64,000 nt of DNA from Patagioenas fasciata. Lineage: Eukaryota > Chordata > Aves > Columbiformes > Columbidae. Location of the stretch: NCBI RefSeq assembly GCF_037038585.1, contig NC_092524.1:70580552-70644551 (forward strand). Reading direction: 5' to 3'. The notes under the pieces are model-generated. The model had not been told where the DNA came from and did no database searches. It saw only the letters and a list, made by a program, of their open reading frames with translations. The translations under genes and the position numbers were made by a program. Within the stretch, counting starts at the first letter, position 1; each line of letters begins with the position of its first letter. Positions 48,013-59,640 of this stretch are shown piece after piece.

Positions 48013-51000
48013 GGCACTGCAGTTTAGCTGTGTTTCCCACACTATAGAACACACTGTGTGTTCTCCAGGGGCTCATCAAGCACCCGGGTGCCAAGTCTGG
48101 GTGTGAGGGGGTGCAGGCGGGTGGGAGGGGGCTGGACGGGGTCTCTGAACACCTCAGCGGCTCTGCACCTCTGAGCTGCACCAGGAGAACGGGTGGGAGA
48201 TGGAGGGGGATGCCGTGCAGGGACAGGAGGGTGAGGGAGAGGAGGGGCAGCGAGGAAGGTGAACATGGTCTCCATTTGCTGTGGCCTTGGTCAAGCAGGG
48301 GAGCTTCTTGCGCCCTGACGTGACTCACAGAGAGGTGCAGCAGGAAGGGAAAGCATGGAAAAGGGAGGCTGGAAGGCTTGGGATCCCACCCACCTGTGCA
48401 TCCAGCTGGGGCTGCAGCCTCTGCAGCGCGTACCCCATCGCTCTCCTGCCAGAGCATCCCCCTCCCAGCCGTGCCAGTGGCCAAGGCGCCCTGCTTTAAT
48501 TACCTGCGGTTAGCACAGCAGCTTTTTACAGGATCAAAGGGTTACCCTGATGAGTACGTTCCCATTGACAATTTGGTTTCATTAAGTTGTGCCTGAGCTG
48601 AACTCATTTTGAAGCAGCCCAGGAAAGGTTTCGATATTCATCTTGGAGAGGCACCGAGATAACACAGGGACTTGCTGACTCGGCAAAATTCTGCGCCCTG
48701 ATTTAATCCAGCTCGCAGATAAATTATAGAGGATCTTTGAAATATCTCTCGTCCCTGCTAATTGATATGCCTCTCAGGCGGCGCCGTGCTCGCCTTCAGC
48801 TAATAAGCACCATAACCAAGTTGCCTTGCGTGGAGCTGAGTAATTTGTCCAGCGAACACCATCAATCTTCCCTGGCCCCGAACCTGCCCGGCTGCAGCTC
48901 TGTGCTCCGTGGATTGAGGCCAGAACAAATACCAAACTGCTTTCTACATCCGAAACACCAGGACACGGAAACGAGAGCCTAGCGGTGGGGTTTTTGTGCC
49001 TTCAGACAGGTCCTGTAATGATCCCAGCCCTTGGGCAGGTTACCAGACTGTGGCATGGTCACAGTGACACTGGTGGCACAGGGGGATGGCACTGAGGGAC
49101 ATGCAGGGCTGAGGTGGAGCCACTCTGATAGTTTTCCTTCCCAGAGTGTCCCCAATGCACAAGTGCTTTGTGTCCCCAGGACGGGTCCCACCTTCTGCCC
49201 CTCGGTGTGGTCAGAGCTCAGCGCAGAGCCCATCCCTGCGGGTCCTGCCCTGCCGGTTCCTACAGACTTGGCTTCTTCCAGCTGGACGTTTTCACATCGC
49301 TTAAAAGCACCAGGAGATTACAGAATGTCCTTTCCTCTTCAGTGTTTTTTAATTAACATTTCTATTATCAAGCTTAATTAGCACATCTCTGGCTTCCATC
49401 TGCTTTTCTCTGTTACAGCCTGCTGAAGACACTTTGGTACGATGTTATGCATGAGATCACGAAGAATAATAAATGATCATCGTTTTGTTCAGATTACATA
49501 GCTTGGGCGGAAAGATCAGGCCTTGAGGTCAGAGGCAGCTGCTCCGTTTAGCTGCCGCTTTGTTTCTGGGTTAACCTGTGGTTATTTCTGATATACTGGT
49601 CAGAGGAATTGCCTGTGCTGTGAGTACTGAGCCAGCCGGGCGCTGGGAGGAGAGATGCTCATTGCTTGTCTGGACAGCTTCCCCTTCAGACGTGCACAAA
49701 TCCCATCAGTTTTTGCTGGCAACCTCCACAGGTTGCATTTGCATCACAAGACCCGATGCTCCCCCACCGCAGCAGCACGGAAGACGACGGAGCAGCTGAT
49801 GTGCAGTGACCTTTTCAGTCTCTGGGGAGAGATGGAAGTTGCCAGCTTGAGTCCCTTGAGCCTGGCGGTTTCTGACAGGTGGGTGTGGGTATGGGCTCCC
49901 CTTTCACCTCCCATCGGTGACAACCAGCCCGTGCACACCCCGGGGCGCCGGTCCCTCGTTTCTGGCATCCTTGGCTGGCGTCCTCCTTGCCCACCACTCC
50001 ATGGCATCTCCCAGCGTCATTCTCCCCCAGCCCCCTGGCAAAGGCAGCCCTGGGAGGGGACCTGTCGTTCTGTGTCCTTGCACAGCCCTCGGCTCTGCTG
50101 CAGCTCTGCTTTCGGGGAACTGCAGCGAGGGAGGGCCCGAAGGTCGGGTATGGAACAGGCTGTGTGAGCTCGAGTCCCTCCAGCCCGACCGACGATGCCG
50201 ACGGGAGAGGGAGGAGAATGCAGGGAGGGAAGGAGAAATCCTAGTGCTGCCCTGTGCTGCGAGGAAATGTGGCAGGAGTTCTGCTTGCTGCAGACGAGGG
50301 GGATCTGTACAGGGGGCTGGTGGAGCATCCACCCCCGCATCCCTGGCAGCCCCGTCCTCCCACCTCCTCCCGCCCCAAACAGCCTTAATGAACTCTTTTC
50401 TGTTCCCATGTCCTCTCTGGGGCCCAGCGCGCAGGTCCTGCTGGGTCCCCAGGTGTTCTAATCGAAGTGCTCCGGGACCGTTTGCTCTCCCGCGGGGGGA
50501 CACCAATGCTTCAAACAGGCGCTGTGCTGGGAGGGTTGGGTTGAAACCTGCCCCACACCGGGTGCGCGTTCGGCTCCTCTTCGCACTGCGAACACTTCCC
50601 TGCTGTTGCTGATGTAGGAATTTAACTTCATGTTCTTGTGAAACATAGTTTGAAAACGTAGCCCTTCCTTTGCTGTAAGTGGGTTTCTATATGACTACAT
50701 ACATATACCTGTGAGCGTGCATGTGTGTAAGTACTGAGTCTAATGATCCTTAAGTAAGTGCATAAGTTTTACCCATTTTGTTTGTACTCTGACACCAGAC
50801 TAAACTTGGGGAAATATTACTTGTCTCTTCAGCAGAAATCAATACATTTGGCGGTGACATCAAATATTCAGTACAAACAAGACGAGGGAAGAATCTTTAC
50901 ACAAGATAAAGCTGTTGGGGGGATGGCGAAGATAAATACAGTACCAAAGATATTTCTTATTAAACAGCTGGCCCTCATGATTTGTTTCCTGCATTAGTGA

Positions 51001-51357
51001 TGATGCATGGCTCCTATTCGCATTAATAGGCAACCGTAAAGTATTTTTGTCAGCTGAGTTTTACTCCGAGTTAAATAAAATATTATAGTTTACGACAGAT
51101 TTAACAACAGGCATCAGCTTTACAGCATCCTGTTGCTCTTCTATAGCAGACCGAACATATGTGTTTTTTTTTTTAAATGCCTCTAACATATTGCATAAGC
51201 AATCACATTGTTGTGATAACATGACTTTTTAGCTTGATTACACCACAAGATAAGCTTTTAAGCTTTATGAGAATGCCGTAAAAGTCAGCAGCGAGATGAA
51301 ACACCAAAACAGAACGTTTCTGAACGTTATTAGAGAATAAATGCATGTTGTTGAGCA
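48013..51357. other. Unique DNA, no gene recognised
   Basis: 48050-48480 and 49600-50620 are GC-rich with overlapping chance frames; 48520-49000, 49310-49620 and 50620-51350 are AT-rich and non-repetitive. No exon or RNA gene recognised. Confidence 0.45.
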
Positions 51358-51359
51358 CA

Positions 51360-51658
51360 GGATCATAGAATCGGTTTGGTTGGAAGAGACCCTCAAGATC
51401 ATCGAGTCCAACCATAACCCACCCCAGCACTGCCCCATGTCCTGAGAACCTCATGTCCGTCTGTCCAGCCCTCCAGGGATGGTGGCTCCAGCACTGCCCT
51501 GGGCAGCCTGTTCAATGCCCCACAGCCCTTTGGGGAAGAAATTGTTCCCAGATCCAACCTCAACCTCCCCTGGTGCAACTTGAGGCCGTTTCCTCTGCTC
51601 CTGGCGCTTGTTCCTGGGGAGCAGAGCCCGACCCCCCTGGCTCCAAGCTCCTTTCAGA
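51360..51658 (-). mobile_element. CR1 LINE 3' fragment
   Basis: Tail on the left (AGGATCATAGAATCGGTTTG), followed by the same 3' UTR as 29806-30218; 5'-truncated after CCAAGCTCCTTTCAG. One base is missing in CAGCCTGTTCAATGCCCCAC relative to its relative at 29.8 kb. Confidence 0.93.
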
Positions 51659-51802
51659 GGGCGATCATCTCATGGACAGATCAGAGCGGCTCTGCGGGGG
51701 CGACCGAGCTGGCTGATGGAGCTGGGGGGACAGTGTGGTGACAGCTGGAGACACGGGCACTGGGGTGGGCTGGGCAGGAGCCGGGGGATGAGCACAGGTC
51801 TG
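51659..51802. other. Short unique stretch
   Basis: GC-rich sequence between a CR1 and a solo LTR; ends with GGTCTG, the left copy of the LTR target duplication. Confidence 0.5.
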
Positions 51803-52137
51803 TGTCGTGGTTGAGACGGACAAACGACATGGACCAAGTTCTTCCGGGATGAAAGTAGTAGATGCCATTTATTGCCGCAAGTGCATTTTTATACAGTTCT
51901 ACCAATTCATGTGTCTCTTCACTATTGGTTACAAGTTACAGCAGTAACATCTCATTGGCTATTTTTGCTGTCATCAATGTCACTCTTTCACTCCCTTCTC
52001 TCTCATGGGTACATCCTTAACATCTCCAGATACTCCTTTACTCCCATCTTTCTCACGGGTAGGTCTTAATATCTTCAAGGCTAATTTCTGTTCCCATGCC
52101 CTCCGTCGGGGATCCACGGACCCACCGTGGTCCCACA
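51803..52137 (-). mobile_element. Solo LTR of an endogenous retrovirus
   Basis: A 335-bp element with TG...CA ends on either strand, bordered by a perfect 6-bp duplication GGTCTG (51797-51802 and 52138-52143). On the minus strand it has a TATA box (TATAAAAA, 51893-51886) and, 12 bp further, an AATAAA polyadenylation signal (51873-51868), so the LTR runs right to left. No internal retroviral sequence is attached. A 6-bp duplication is usual for alpha/betaretrovirus-like (ERVK-type) elements, so that class is the likely one; I cannot name the family. A second copy lies at 56366-56702. Confidence 0.85.
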
Positions 52138-55055
52138 GGTCTGCACCCAGTGGGACGCTCCAGCCTGGTGCTTCAGGAGAACAGCGGGAGACACCTGAAT
52201 ATGCTTTTCCCTGCGCAATAGCACAAACTCCCCTGAGAAAGCGCCTGAGCTCCTCATGGGCGCTGCTGCCAGGCCATTGCCGTCTGAGGAACGGTGCTTT
52301 GAGGAGCTGTGCGAAGCGCAGAATGCCTTCCCCATGGGCAGATAAGGGATCTCTGGATCAAGGCGCTGTTTCGCTTGCTGAGCCCCTGCTGCTGAGCTGT
52401 TGGGACGAGCCCCTGATAACGCGGGCAGCGGCTCCATCTCCGGTGCGATGCACACGGAGCGCGGCCGCCCTCGGAGCGAGCCGCTTCAGCTCGGCTTATC
52501 AAAGAGCTCCAGGAAAAACACAAACCACAGCCCCCAGTGCTGCTGTGAAGGGAGCAGGAATAAATTACCCAACGTTCCCTTCTGGCTTTGAGTCTGGAAG
52601 GTAAACTAATATTCTTCGATTTGATGTTCTAACTACATACAAAGCGCTCAACTTGTTATTTTCTAAAGAGAAAGTCCAAGGCAAGCGGCGGCTGGGGGGT
52701 CTGGGGCTGAGCTGGAGCCTGGGAAATCCCGCATAGTGGGTTTGTAATGAAGCATTTCCATAATACAGGGTCTATAGCTGCACAGAGCACCTGCTGCACA
52801 ATTAAAGCGCGGGTAAATGCCACGGAAGCAGAGCAACATTGCGATGCTCTATTTGCTGTCTTCTTGGGTTTCTTAAAATTTCAGGACCATCCCACAGACC
52901 ATTCTGCTGGAAGCTCTAAAAGTCACATCACCTCTCCTAGGGACAACATTGCTCTGCCTTTTCCCTTCTCAGAAACCTTTAAATAAGTCAAAATCCCATT
53001 AATGTGCCGCCGCACAAAGTTTAAGCTCAGCAGAAATCATGGATAATGCACTTGCTGTTAGTAGGCTCCCCACCTTTACATTTCAAGGAGAATATTAAAC
53101 TTGGTGGAGTTCAGAAACAAACTGTTTAATTGCTGGTCACAAGATGTATTTTGATCTTTTTTTGGGGAGAAAAAACCCAAGAGAGTGAAAGCTATGCTTC
53201 GGTAGCGATTGGAATTAATAAGATCAAAGCAAAATTTGGCATATTTAAGCAGTGTTAATTCAGAGGAGCTTTGCCAACAGCCGCTGCTCCCTCCATTTGG
53301 AATAGTATTTTCAAAATATTTAAGGAGAATTAGACACTTTATTTTTTGACATTCCCTGGTGACATTTCTCATTGGTATGGTATTATGATTTCATGGTCCT
53401 GAGACCATAATCAAATGGCAATAATGACCAGCGAGGGCTGGAGAACAGAGGGGGAACAGGTGGCTGATGAGGTTAAAAACTATAGAAAAGGTAAAAGTGA
53501 ATCAAATGATTCTGTGGAGTGGCAGGAAACTGGGGGAGGGCATGGGGGCGGTGAAGTACGCACGTTTATTGCCCTCATATGGGTAATAAGAATCAAATAA
53601 GTAGAAGAGACTATCTTCTCAGGGCTAAATAAGACAAAAGAAGTTGCAGCGATAATGGCAAGTCAATAATACTTCAGAGCATAGTAGTCAAATGATTTAT
53701 TTAGCAGGCGGTCAGTTGATCAATATGAGCTAATGGTATTTTGAGTGTTTGGGTAAGCAGGGAGAAAAACATTGTAAAATTGGTGTCTTTTTTGAGAAAA
53801 AGCCGGCCCTGAACCGAACACTCGAAAGTCACTTCAGTTCAAATCATAGCGTTGGAAAGGATTACAAAGGCGGATCGGAGCGGTGCTGTTTACAAAGGGA
53901 CCGGGCTCACAACCAAGCTTTGGATTGCAAAGCGACAACCTGAGAAACGCCGAGTTTGTCACTGAGTTACGTGGTTGCGAGAACTCAGGTAGTTGAATGT
54001 GGAATAAACTCCAGTCTATTTGAGTCCCCAGCGGCAAAACCGTGCAGAATTGGCTCTCGAGGTAACGAATGCAAATCCACCTCAGTAAGAGATTAAGTCT
54101 TCAACAAATGAAGATAGAAAACAACAGTGAAATTCAGCAGCAGGTCAGGAAATGCACAGAGAAATACCGAGTACCTCAAGACGGGCTCATCAGGGCAATG
54201 GGAAACACAAAATAAGAAGTTCATATAAGTAAAAAAAAGTAAATAAAGAAGCGCAGAGGATGGACAGAGTTTAAAGTTCATTTGCACACTGGCCGAAGCA
54301 AGTTACCCATACTATCTCTTTTCAATAAGGATGGCTCATGTTAAACATAGAGACTAAGGGAACAAACCATTTGCCACCATACCAGATGGGATATTACTGC
54401 TTAAATAGGAGAGGATGGATGATAATGAAAAGCCATAAATGACCAAGGCGATGAATAATTGCCTTGAGGAGAGATGAGAAGCAACAGTGTTAGTGGGAGC
54501 TGTGGGCTGAGGGGAGTTACAGGTGGATTTTCAGGAAGACAAGAGCCAGGACCGGTTTTACTTCAGGCTTTTGCAGGCATTGCTGGTACAACAGTCAGGA
54601 ACACGCCCAGGGCATGTGCTGGTAGCAATGGGCTGGGAAACATCCCTCTCGTAGAGATGCTGGATGATCTTTGGCACTGGGACAGCAGAAATGGGGTAAA
54701 ATACGAAGATCTCAAGCAGTAATAATAAGAAGTAATAAGAAACACAGCTTTGAGCTAGAGGCACTTTTAACTGGACAGTTACCTGCTCCTTTTTCTTGAG
54801 CTTTTCCTCATGCTTCGTGCTGGGAGAATGCCAGCTCTCCTAAGGCTGGATGCTTTTCTTATGCAGTATATTTATCTTTATTCTCTTGATTTCCTCAGGT
54901 GGGTGACCAGCAGCTTCCCAAACCGGGTAATATTTTATTCTGCTTATTTCTTTAGGCTTCGGTGCTTCTTATTCTCACTGGAAATTAGAGCTTTCTCTCT
55001 TAACCTCATTTATCAGCACTGATCAGTCCTTTCCCCTCATCTGTTGTGAAGACCC
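52138..55055. other. Unique DNA between the two solo LTRs, no proviral genes
   Basis: 52145-52620 is mixed/GC-rich; 52600-54960 is mostly AT-rich. I see no gag, pol or env-like frames, which argues against the flanking LTRs being two ends of one provirus. No host exon recognised. Confidence 0.45.
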
Positions 55056-55060
55056 CTGGG

Positions 55061-55140
55061 CATCACATGTCCCCACGGGTGTCACATGTATCCCCACATG
55101 TCATGTGTGTCCCCACACATGTCACATATGTCCCCACGCC
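55061..55140. repeat. Imperfect 20-bp tandem repeat, about 4 copies
   Basis: TGTCACATGTGTCCCCACAC-like units about 20 bp apart, with substitutions and small indels. Confidence 0.7.
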
Positions 55141-56156
55141 TCCTCCGGTCTCACATCTGAGCAAAACAGAGCTGAGATGATAACTTATTTAGCACTCTTT
55201 AATCTGGGCACTTCTTTTTGTTGTCAGACAAGTATTTACCTCCATAGTTCCGCTGATAGGTTGGAGTTCTATGCATGAGTTCCCAAGCCTCTCTGCAAAG
55301 TTTTGTGAATAAGAGCATCCCTCTCCCTTCTCTTGCAGAGGGGGAAGAGGGTGCAGAGCTGTCAGTGACGTGGTGTTGGTGGCAGGGTTGGGGACAGCGG
55401 CCAGGTCCGCTGCTCCTCTCAGCATGGACCCTCCGGTAAAATAAGTCACCTGCTGTCCCTGCCGCCTTCACAGTGACCACAACATCAGGTCCCGAGCACG
55501 GGCTGCATTTTGCATTTTGGAGAGGAGGAAGCTGGGCTTACCAGTGCTGATCTAAGGCAGAGGCTGAAACACAGCCCTCGAGAAACTGCGCGGAGAAAAA
55601 TGCCCTGGGAGGTCCTCGGAGAATTCACAAACTCCAGCAAAGTGAGGGGGTTGTTTGGGGTGGATGGATGAGGTTATTTATTATTCTGCCCAGCGCTCGT
55701 CCCCCACGGGCAGTGGGGATCTTGGAGCGTGAGCCCACGGATTCTGTCCCGTTGTGAACCACGTCGCCGTGCAGCCCAGAGGTGAGTGCAACTGAGGAGA
55801 TCATTTCCTAACCTCTGTTGGTGTCCAGTTGCACTTTCCTATCGCATAAAAAATAAATAATACCATATCTTGTATGCCTAGATGATAGGCTGGGCTTAAC
55901 CAGCCTCCCTTGAAGCAGCTGGTTCCCACTTGCAAGAGGTACCACATCTCCTGCTGTGAAAATTACACTGGTTGCTTTCTCTGTCCAAGCTCAGTGGTGT
56001 GGAGCAAATTGAGTTAACAACAGTCTGTGTTCTTAGCTGCTTAATACCTGTGCAGCCATTAATTAGTTGTGTGAAATCCTGGCAGTGCCTGTTCCTGCAG
56101 CTGCCCTGCAGCAGGAGAGACCCCGTTGCAACAGTGGGACAGGGGCAGCTCCAGGC
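55141..56156. other. Unique DNA, no gene recognised
   Basis: Mixed DNA leading into the 31-bp array; no exon or mobile element recognised. Confidence 0.45.
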
Positions 56157-56158
56157 AC

Positions 56159-56365
56159 AGCATCACCTGATGCCCACAGTCCCGTCCCCAGCATCACCTG
56201 ATATTTGTGGTCCTGTCCCCAGCATCACCTGATGCCCACAGTCCTGTCCCCAGCATCACCTGATATTTGTGGTCCTGTCCCCAGCATCACCTGATGCCCA
56301 CAGTCCCGTCCCCAGCATCACCTGATGCCCGTGGTCCCATCCCCAGCATCACCTGAGGTTTGTGT
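56159..56365. repeat. 31-bp minisatellite, left part, 7 copies
   Basis: Unit starts at 31-bp steps (AGCATCACCTGATGCCCACA or AGCATCACCTGATATTTGTG followed by GTCCYGTCCCC). Two unit types alternate in the first five copies (CCCACAGTCC, then ATTTGTGGTCC), a 62-bp higher-order pattern. The seventh copy is interrupted after position 21 by the LTR. Confidence 0.93.
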
Positions 56366-56702
56366 TGTTGCAGTTGAGACGGACAAACGACATGGACCAA
56401 GTTCTTCCAGGATGAAAGTAGTAGATGTCATTTATTGCCACAAGTGCATTTTTATACAGTTCTACCAATTCATGTGTCTCTTCACTATTGGTTACAAGTT
56501 ACAACAGTAACATCTCCTTGGCTAATTTTGCTGTCATCCATGTTACTCTTCTACTCCTTTCTCTTTCACGGGTACAACTTAATATCTCCGGATACTCCTT
56601 TACTCCCACCCTTCTCAAGGGTAAACCTTAATATCTTCAAGGCTGATCTCTGTTTCCATACTCTCTGTCAAGGATTCCACAGACCCACTGTACTTTCCCA
56701 CA
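56366..56702 (-). mobile_element. Second solo LTR, inserted in the 31-bp array
   Basis: A 337-bp copy of the LTR at 51803-52137, same orientation (minus-strand TATAAAAA at 56456-56449, AATAAA at 56436-56431), with TG...CA ends. It sits inside one 31-bp unit: the left array breaks off at unit position 21 and the right array resumes at unit position 16, which is exactly a 6-bp duplication (TTGTGT / CTGTGG, two substitutions since). The sequence differs from the first LTR at many sites, so the two insertions are separate and old enough to have diverged. Confidence 0.85.
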
Positions 56703-57012
56703 CTGTGGTCCCGTTCCCAGCACCACCTGATGTCTGCGGTCCCGTCCCCAGCACCACCTGATGTCTGCGGTCCCGTCCCCAGCATCACCTGATGTCTCCG
56801 GTCCCATCCCCAGCACCACCTGATGTCTGCGGTCCCATTCCCAGCACCACCTGATGTCTGCGGTCCCGTCCCCAGCACCACCTGATGTCTGTGGTCCCAT
56901 CCCCAGCACCACCTGATGTCTGCGGTCCTGTCCCCAGCACCACCTGATGTCTGTGGTCCCGTCCCCAGCACCACCTGATGTCTGTGGTCCCATCCCCATC
57001 ATCACCCAAGGC
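56703..57012. repeat. 31-bp minisatellite, right part, about 10 copies
   Basis: Continuation of the 31-bp array in register with the left part. Units here are of a different type (AGCACCACCTGATGTCTGCG), nearly all alike, with TGCGG/TGTGG and CCCG/CCCA differences. A minus-strand open frame across it (Gly-Gln-Thr-Ser-Gly-Gly-Ala-Gly) is a by-product of the repeat. Confidence 0.93.
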
Positions 57013-58336
57013 CCGCGGTCCTGTCCCCGTGGGGTCCCGTGGCGCGGGGGCTGTGGCTCGTAGGCACTGCCGGGCTGTTTCACAGGGGCTTGCATTGTTT
57101 GAAAATCCACAGAGCTTGCTGCGCTCCTCTTACCTCCCTCCCACCACCCAATTACCCAAGTGGATTTTGCAGGGAGCAGAGCACACAGCCCAGCTCCACA
57201 TCGCCCCGGTGAGAGCCGGGGGTGAGGATGAGGAGGAGATGAGGCTGCTGTCCTGCTCCCTTTGCGTGGCCGAATGCAGCAGAGCACCGCTGCTCTCCGC
57301 TGGGACGCTGCTCCCTCGCACCCTCTGACCCCGCCGCACTCCAGATGTTGACCCCACACCAAATTCCGTGTCACGTAACTGCAGCGAAGGCAGTTCTGGA
57401 TGCTGGGGGTCAGACCCTCGCTCAGGGAGGGGCAGGCAATGGTCCGACCTGGGGACCAGCCGGCTCCTGCGTCTCTGGGAATCGGGACCGATCTCGGCGT
57501 GTAACCTCCCAAATTTGTATATTGAAGGAAGATGTAGCAGGCGCTGCTCTCTGGCCGTGGCAGCAGTGTGGGCATTGCTGCTGCCTGTGGGCACAGCACC
57601 GCTCTCCTACCTCGGCAGCAGCAAGGGCAGCTGCACAAAAACTGAGTTATTAGCACCACAAGCGAAAGCTCTGATTAAAGAAATAGGATCCCCAAGCAAG
57701 GTGGCGTGAGGAGCAGCCACCGTTTCTGAAACAATAACGAGTGCACAGCAGAGTCCCCAAAGGAAAAACCTGCAGTGATAATACTGCCTGGTACTCGTAT
57801 GTCATGGGGATTTGAAAGTAGGTCTGGGTTTTGTTGATATGACAATATCAATCAATCTAATTAGATCCTTTTGCATAACCACAGAAAATTTGCATTGAAA
57901 GTATAGCCAACCCAGGAGACAGCTCAGAAAAACAAGGGATGAGTGAAAACCAGAAACTTTTGAATTATAACCATTTTTTTAAGACTGTGTCAGTTATGAT
58001 GGAAAACAAAAATGCACAAGTTGCAAAAGCTGAGTGCCTGGAGTCTAGATCTGAAAGAGTGAACAACACAAAGGCCCTTTTAAGAATGAAAATAGGAAGA
58101 CAAGTCCTAAACACTTAAAAAGCTTCTCCATGCTCCCCTGGAAGGACCCAGCTGAACATTTTCTGGCAACATACTTGAATATTGAGAAATGCAACTTTAA
58201 TTAAGATTAGTAGCACAATGTTTCAAATTCATCAAAGCAAATCAGGGAGAAGGATTCTTGGATGGCAGCAGAGCACCTGATTGGGGTTTTCATCACCTTT
58301 TGAGCTCTATGTGTGTTGAAGTGGCTTGGCCAGGGC
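57013..58336. other. Unique DNA, no gene recognised
   Basis: GC-rich to about 57700, AT-rich from 57720 to 58260. No exon, RNA gene or mobile element recognised. Confidence 0.45.
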
Positions 58337-59640
58337 GGGAGATGCTCAGCGGTACCAGGCGGGCACAGCGTTGCCCTCCATGGTGGGAGATGCTCAGCGG
58401 TACCAGGCGGGCACAGCGTTGCCCTCCATGGTGGGAGATGCTCAGAGGTACCAGGCGGGCACAGCGTTGCCCTCCATGGTGGGAGATGCTCAGAGGTACC
58501 AGATGGGCACAGCGTTGCCCTCCATGGTGGGAGATGCTCAGAGGTACCAGGCGGGCACAGCGTTGCCCTCCATGGTGGGAGATGCTCAGAGGTACCAGAT
58601 GGGCACAGCGTTGCCCTCCATGGTGGGAGATGCTCAGAGGTACCAGGCGGGCACAGCGTTGCCCTCCATGGTGGGAGATGCTCAGAGGTACCAGATGGGC
58701 ACAGCGTTGCCCTCCATGGTGGGAGATGCTCAGCGGTACCAGGTGGGCACAGCGTTGCCCTCCATGGTGGGAGATGCTCAGAGGTACCAGATGGGCACAG
58801 CGTTGCCCTCCATGGTGGGAGATGCTCAGCGGTACCAGGTGGGCACAGCGTTGCCCTCCATGGTGGGAGATGCTCAGAGGTACCAGGTGGGCACAGCGTT
58901 GCCCTCCATGGTGGGAGATGCTCAGAGGTACCAGATGGGCACAGCGTTGCCCTCCATGGTGGGAGATGCTCAGCGGTACCAGGTGGGCACAGCGTTGCCC
59001 TCCATGGTGGGAGATGCTCAGAGGTACCAGATGGGCACAGCGTTGCCCTGCATGGTGGGAGATGCTCAGCGGTACCAGGTGGGCACAGCGTTGCCCTGCA
59101 TGGTGGGAGATGCTCAGCGGTACCAGGTGGGCACAGCGTTGCCCTCCATGGTGGGAGATGCTCAGCGGTACCAGGTGGGCACAGCGTTGCCCTCCATGGC
59201 GGGAGATGCTCAGAGGTACCAGGCGGGCACAGCGTTGCCCTCCATGGCGGGAGATGCTCAGCGGTACCAGGCGGGCACAGCGTTGCCCTCCATGGTGGGA
59301 GATGCTCAGAGGTACCAGGTGGGCACAGCGTTGCCCTCCATGGTGGGAGATGCTCAGCGGTACCAGGCGGGCACAGCGTTGCCCTCCATGGTGGGAGATG
59401 CTCAGCGGTACCAGGCGGGCACAGCGTTGCCCTCCATGGTGGGAGATGCTCAGCGGTACCAGGCGGGCACAGCGTTGCCCTCCATGGTGGGAGATGCTCA
59501 GCGGTACCAGGCGGGCACAGCGTTGCCCTCCATGGCGGGAGATGCTCAGCGGTACCAGGCGGGCACAGCGTTGCCCTCCATGGTGGGAGATGCTCAGAGG
59601 TACCAGGTGGGCACAGCGTTGCCCTCCATGGTGGGAGATG
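58337..59640. repeat. 48-bp minisatellite, 27 unit lengths without indels
   Basis: GGGAGATGCTCAGCGGTACC followed by about 28 bp ending GTTGCCCTCCATGGT. From the first (58337) to the last (59633) GGGAGATG is 1296 bp, exactly 27 x 48. Variation is limited to four places: AGCGG/AGAGG, GGCGGG/GATGGG/GGTGGG, CCTCC/CCTGC and TGGTGG/TGGCGG. In units 3-8 two variants alternate, giving a 96-bp higher-order pattern. All three plus frames and one minus frame are open over the whole array; each unit would encode 16 residues. Only the minus frame has an ATG outside the array. Confidence 0.97.

Noticed and set aside
51803..56702. A 4.9-kb provirus bounded by the two LTRs
   Set aside because: Each LTR has its own target duplication and no gag, pol or env-like sequence lies between.
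56637..57659. Minus-strand 340-codon frame with Gly-Gln-Thr-Ser-Gly-Gly repeats
   Set aside because: Mostly the 31-bp array plus chance GC-rich sequence; it runs into the LTR and has no recognisable domain.
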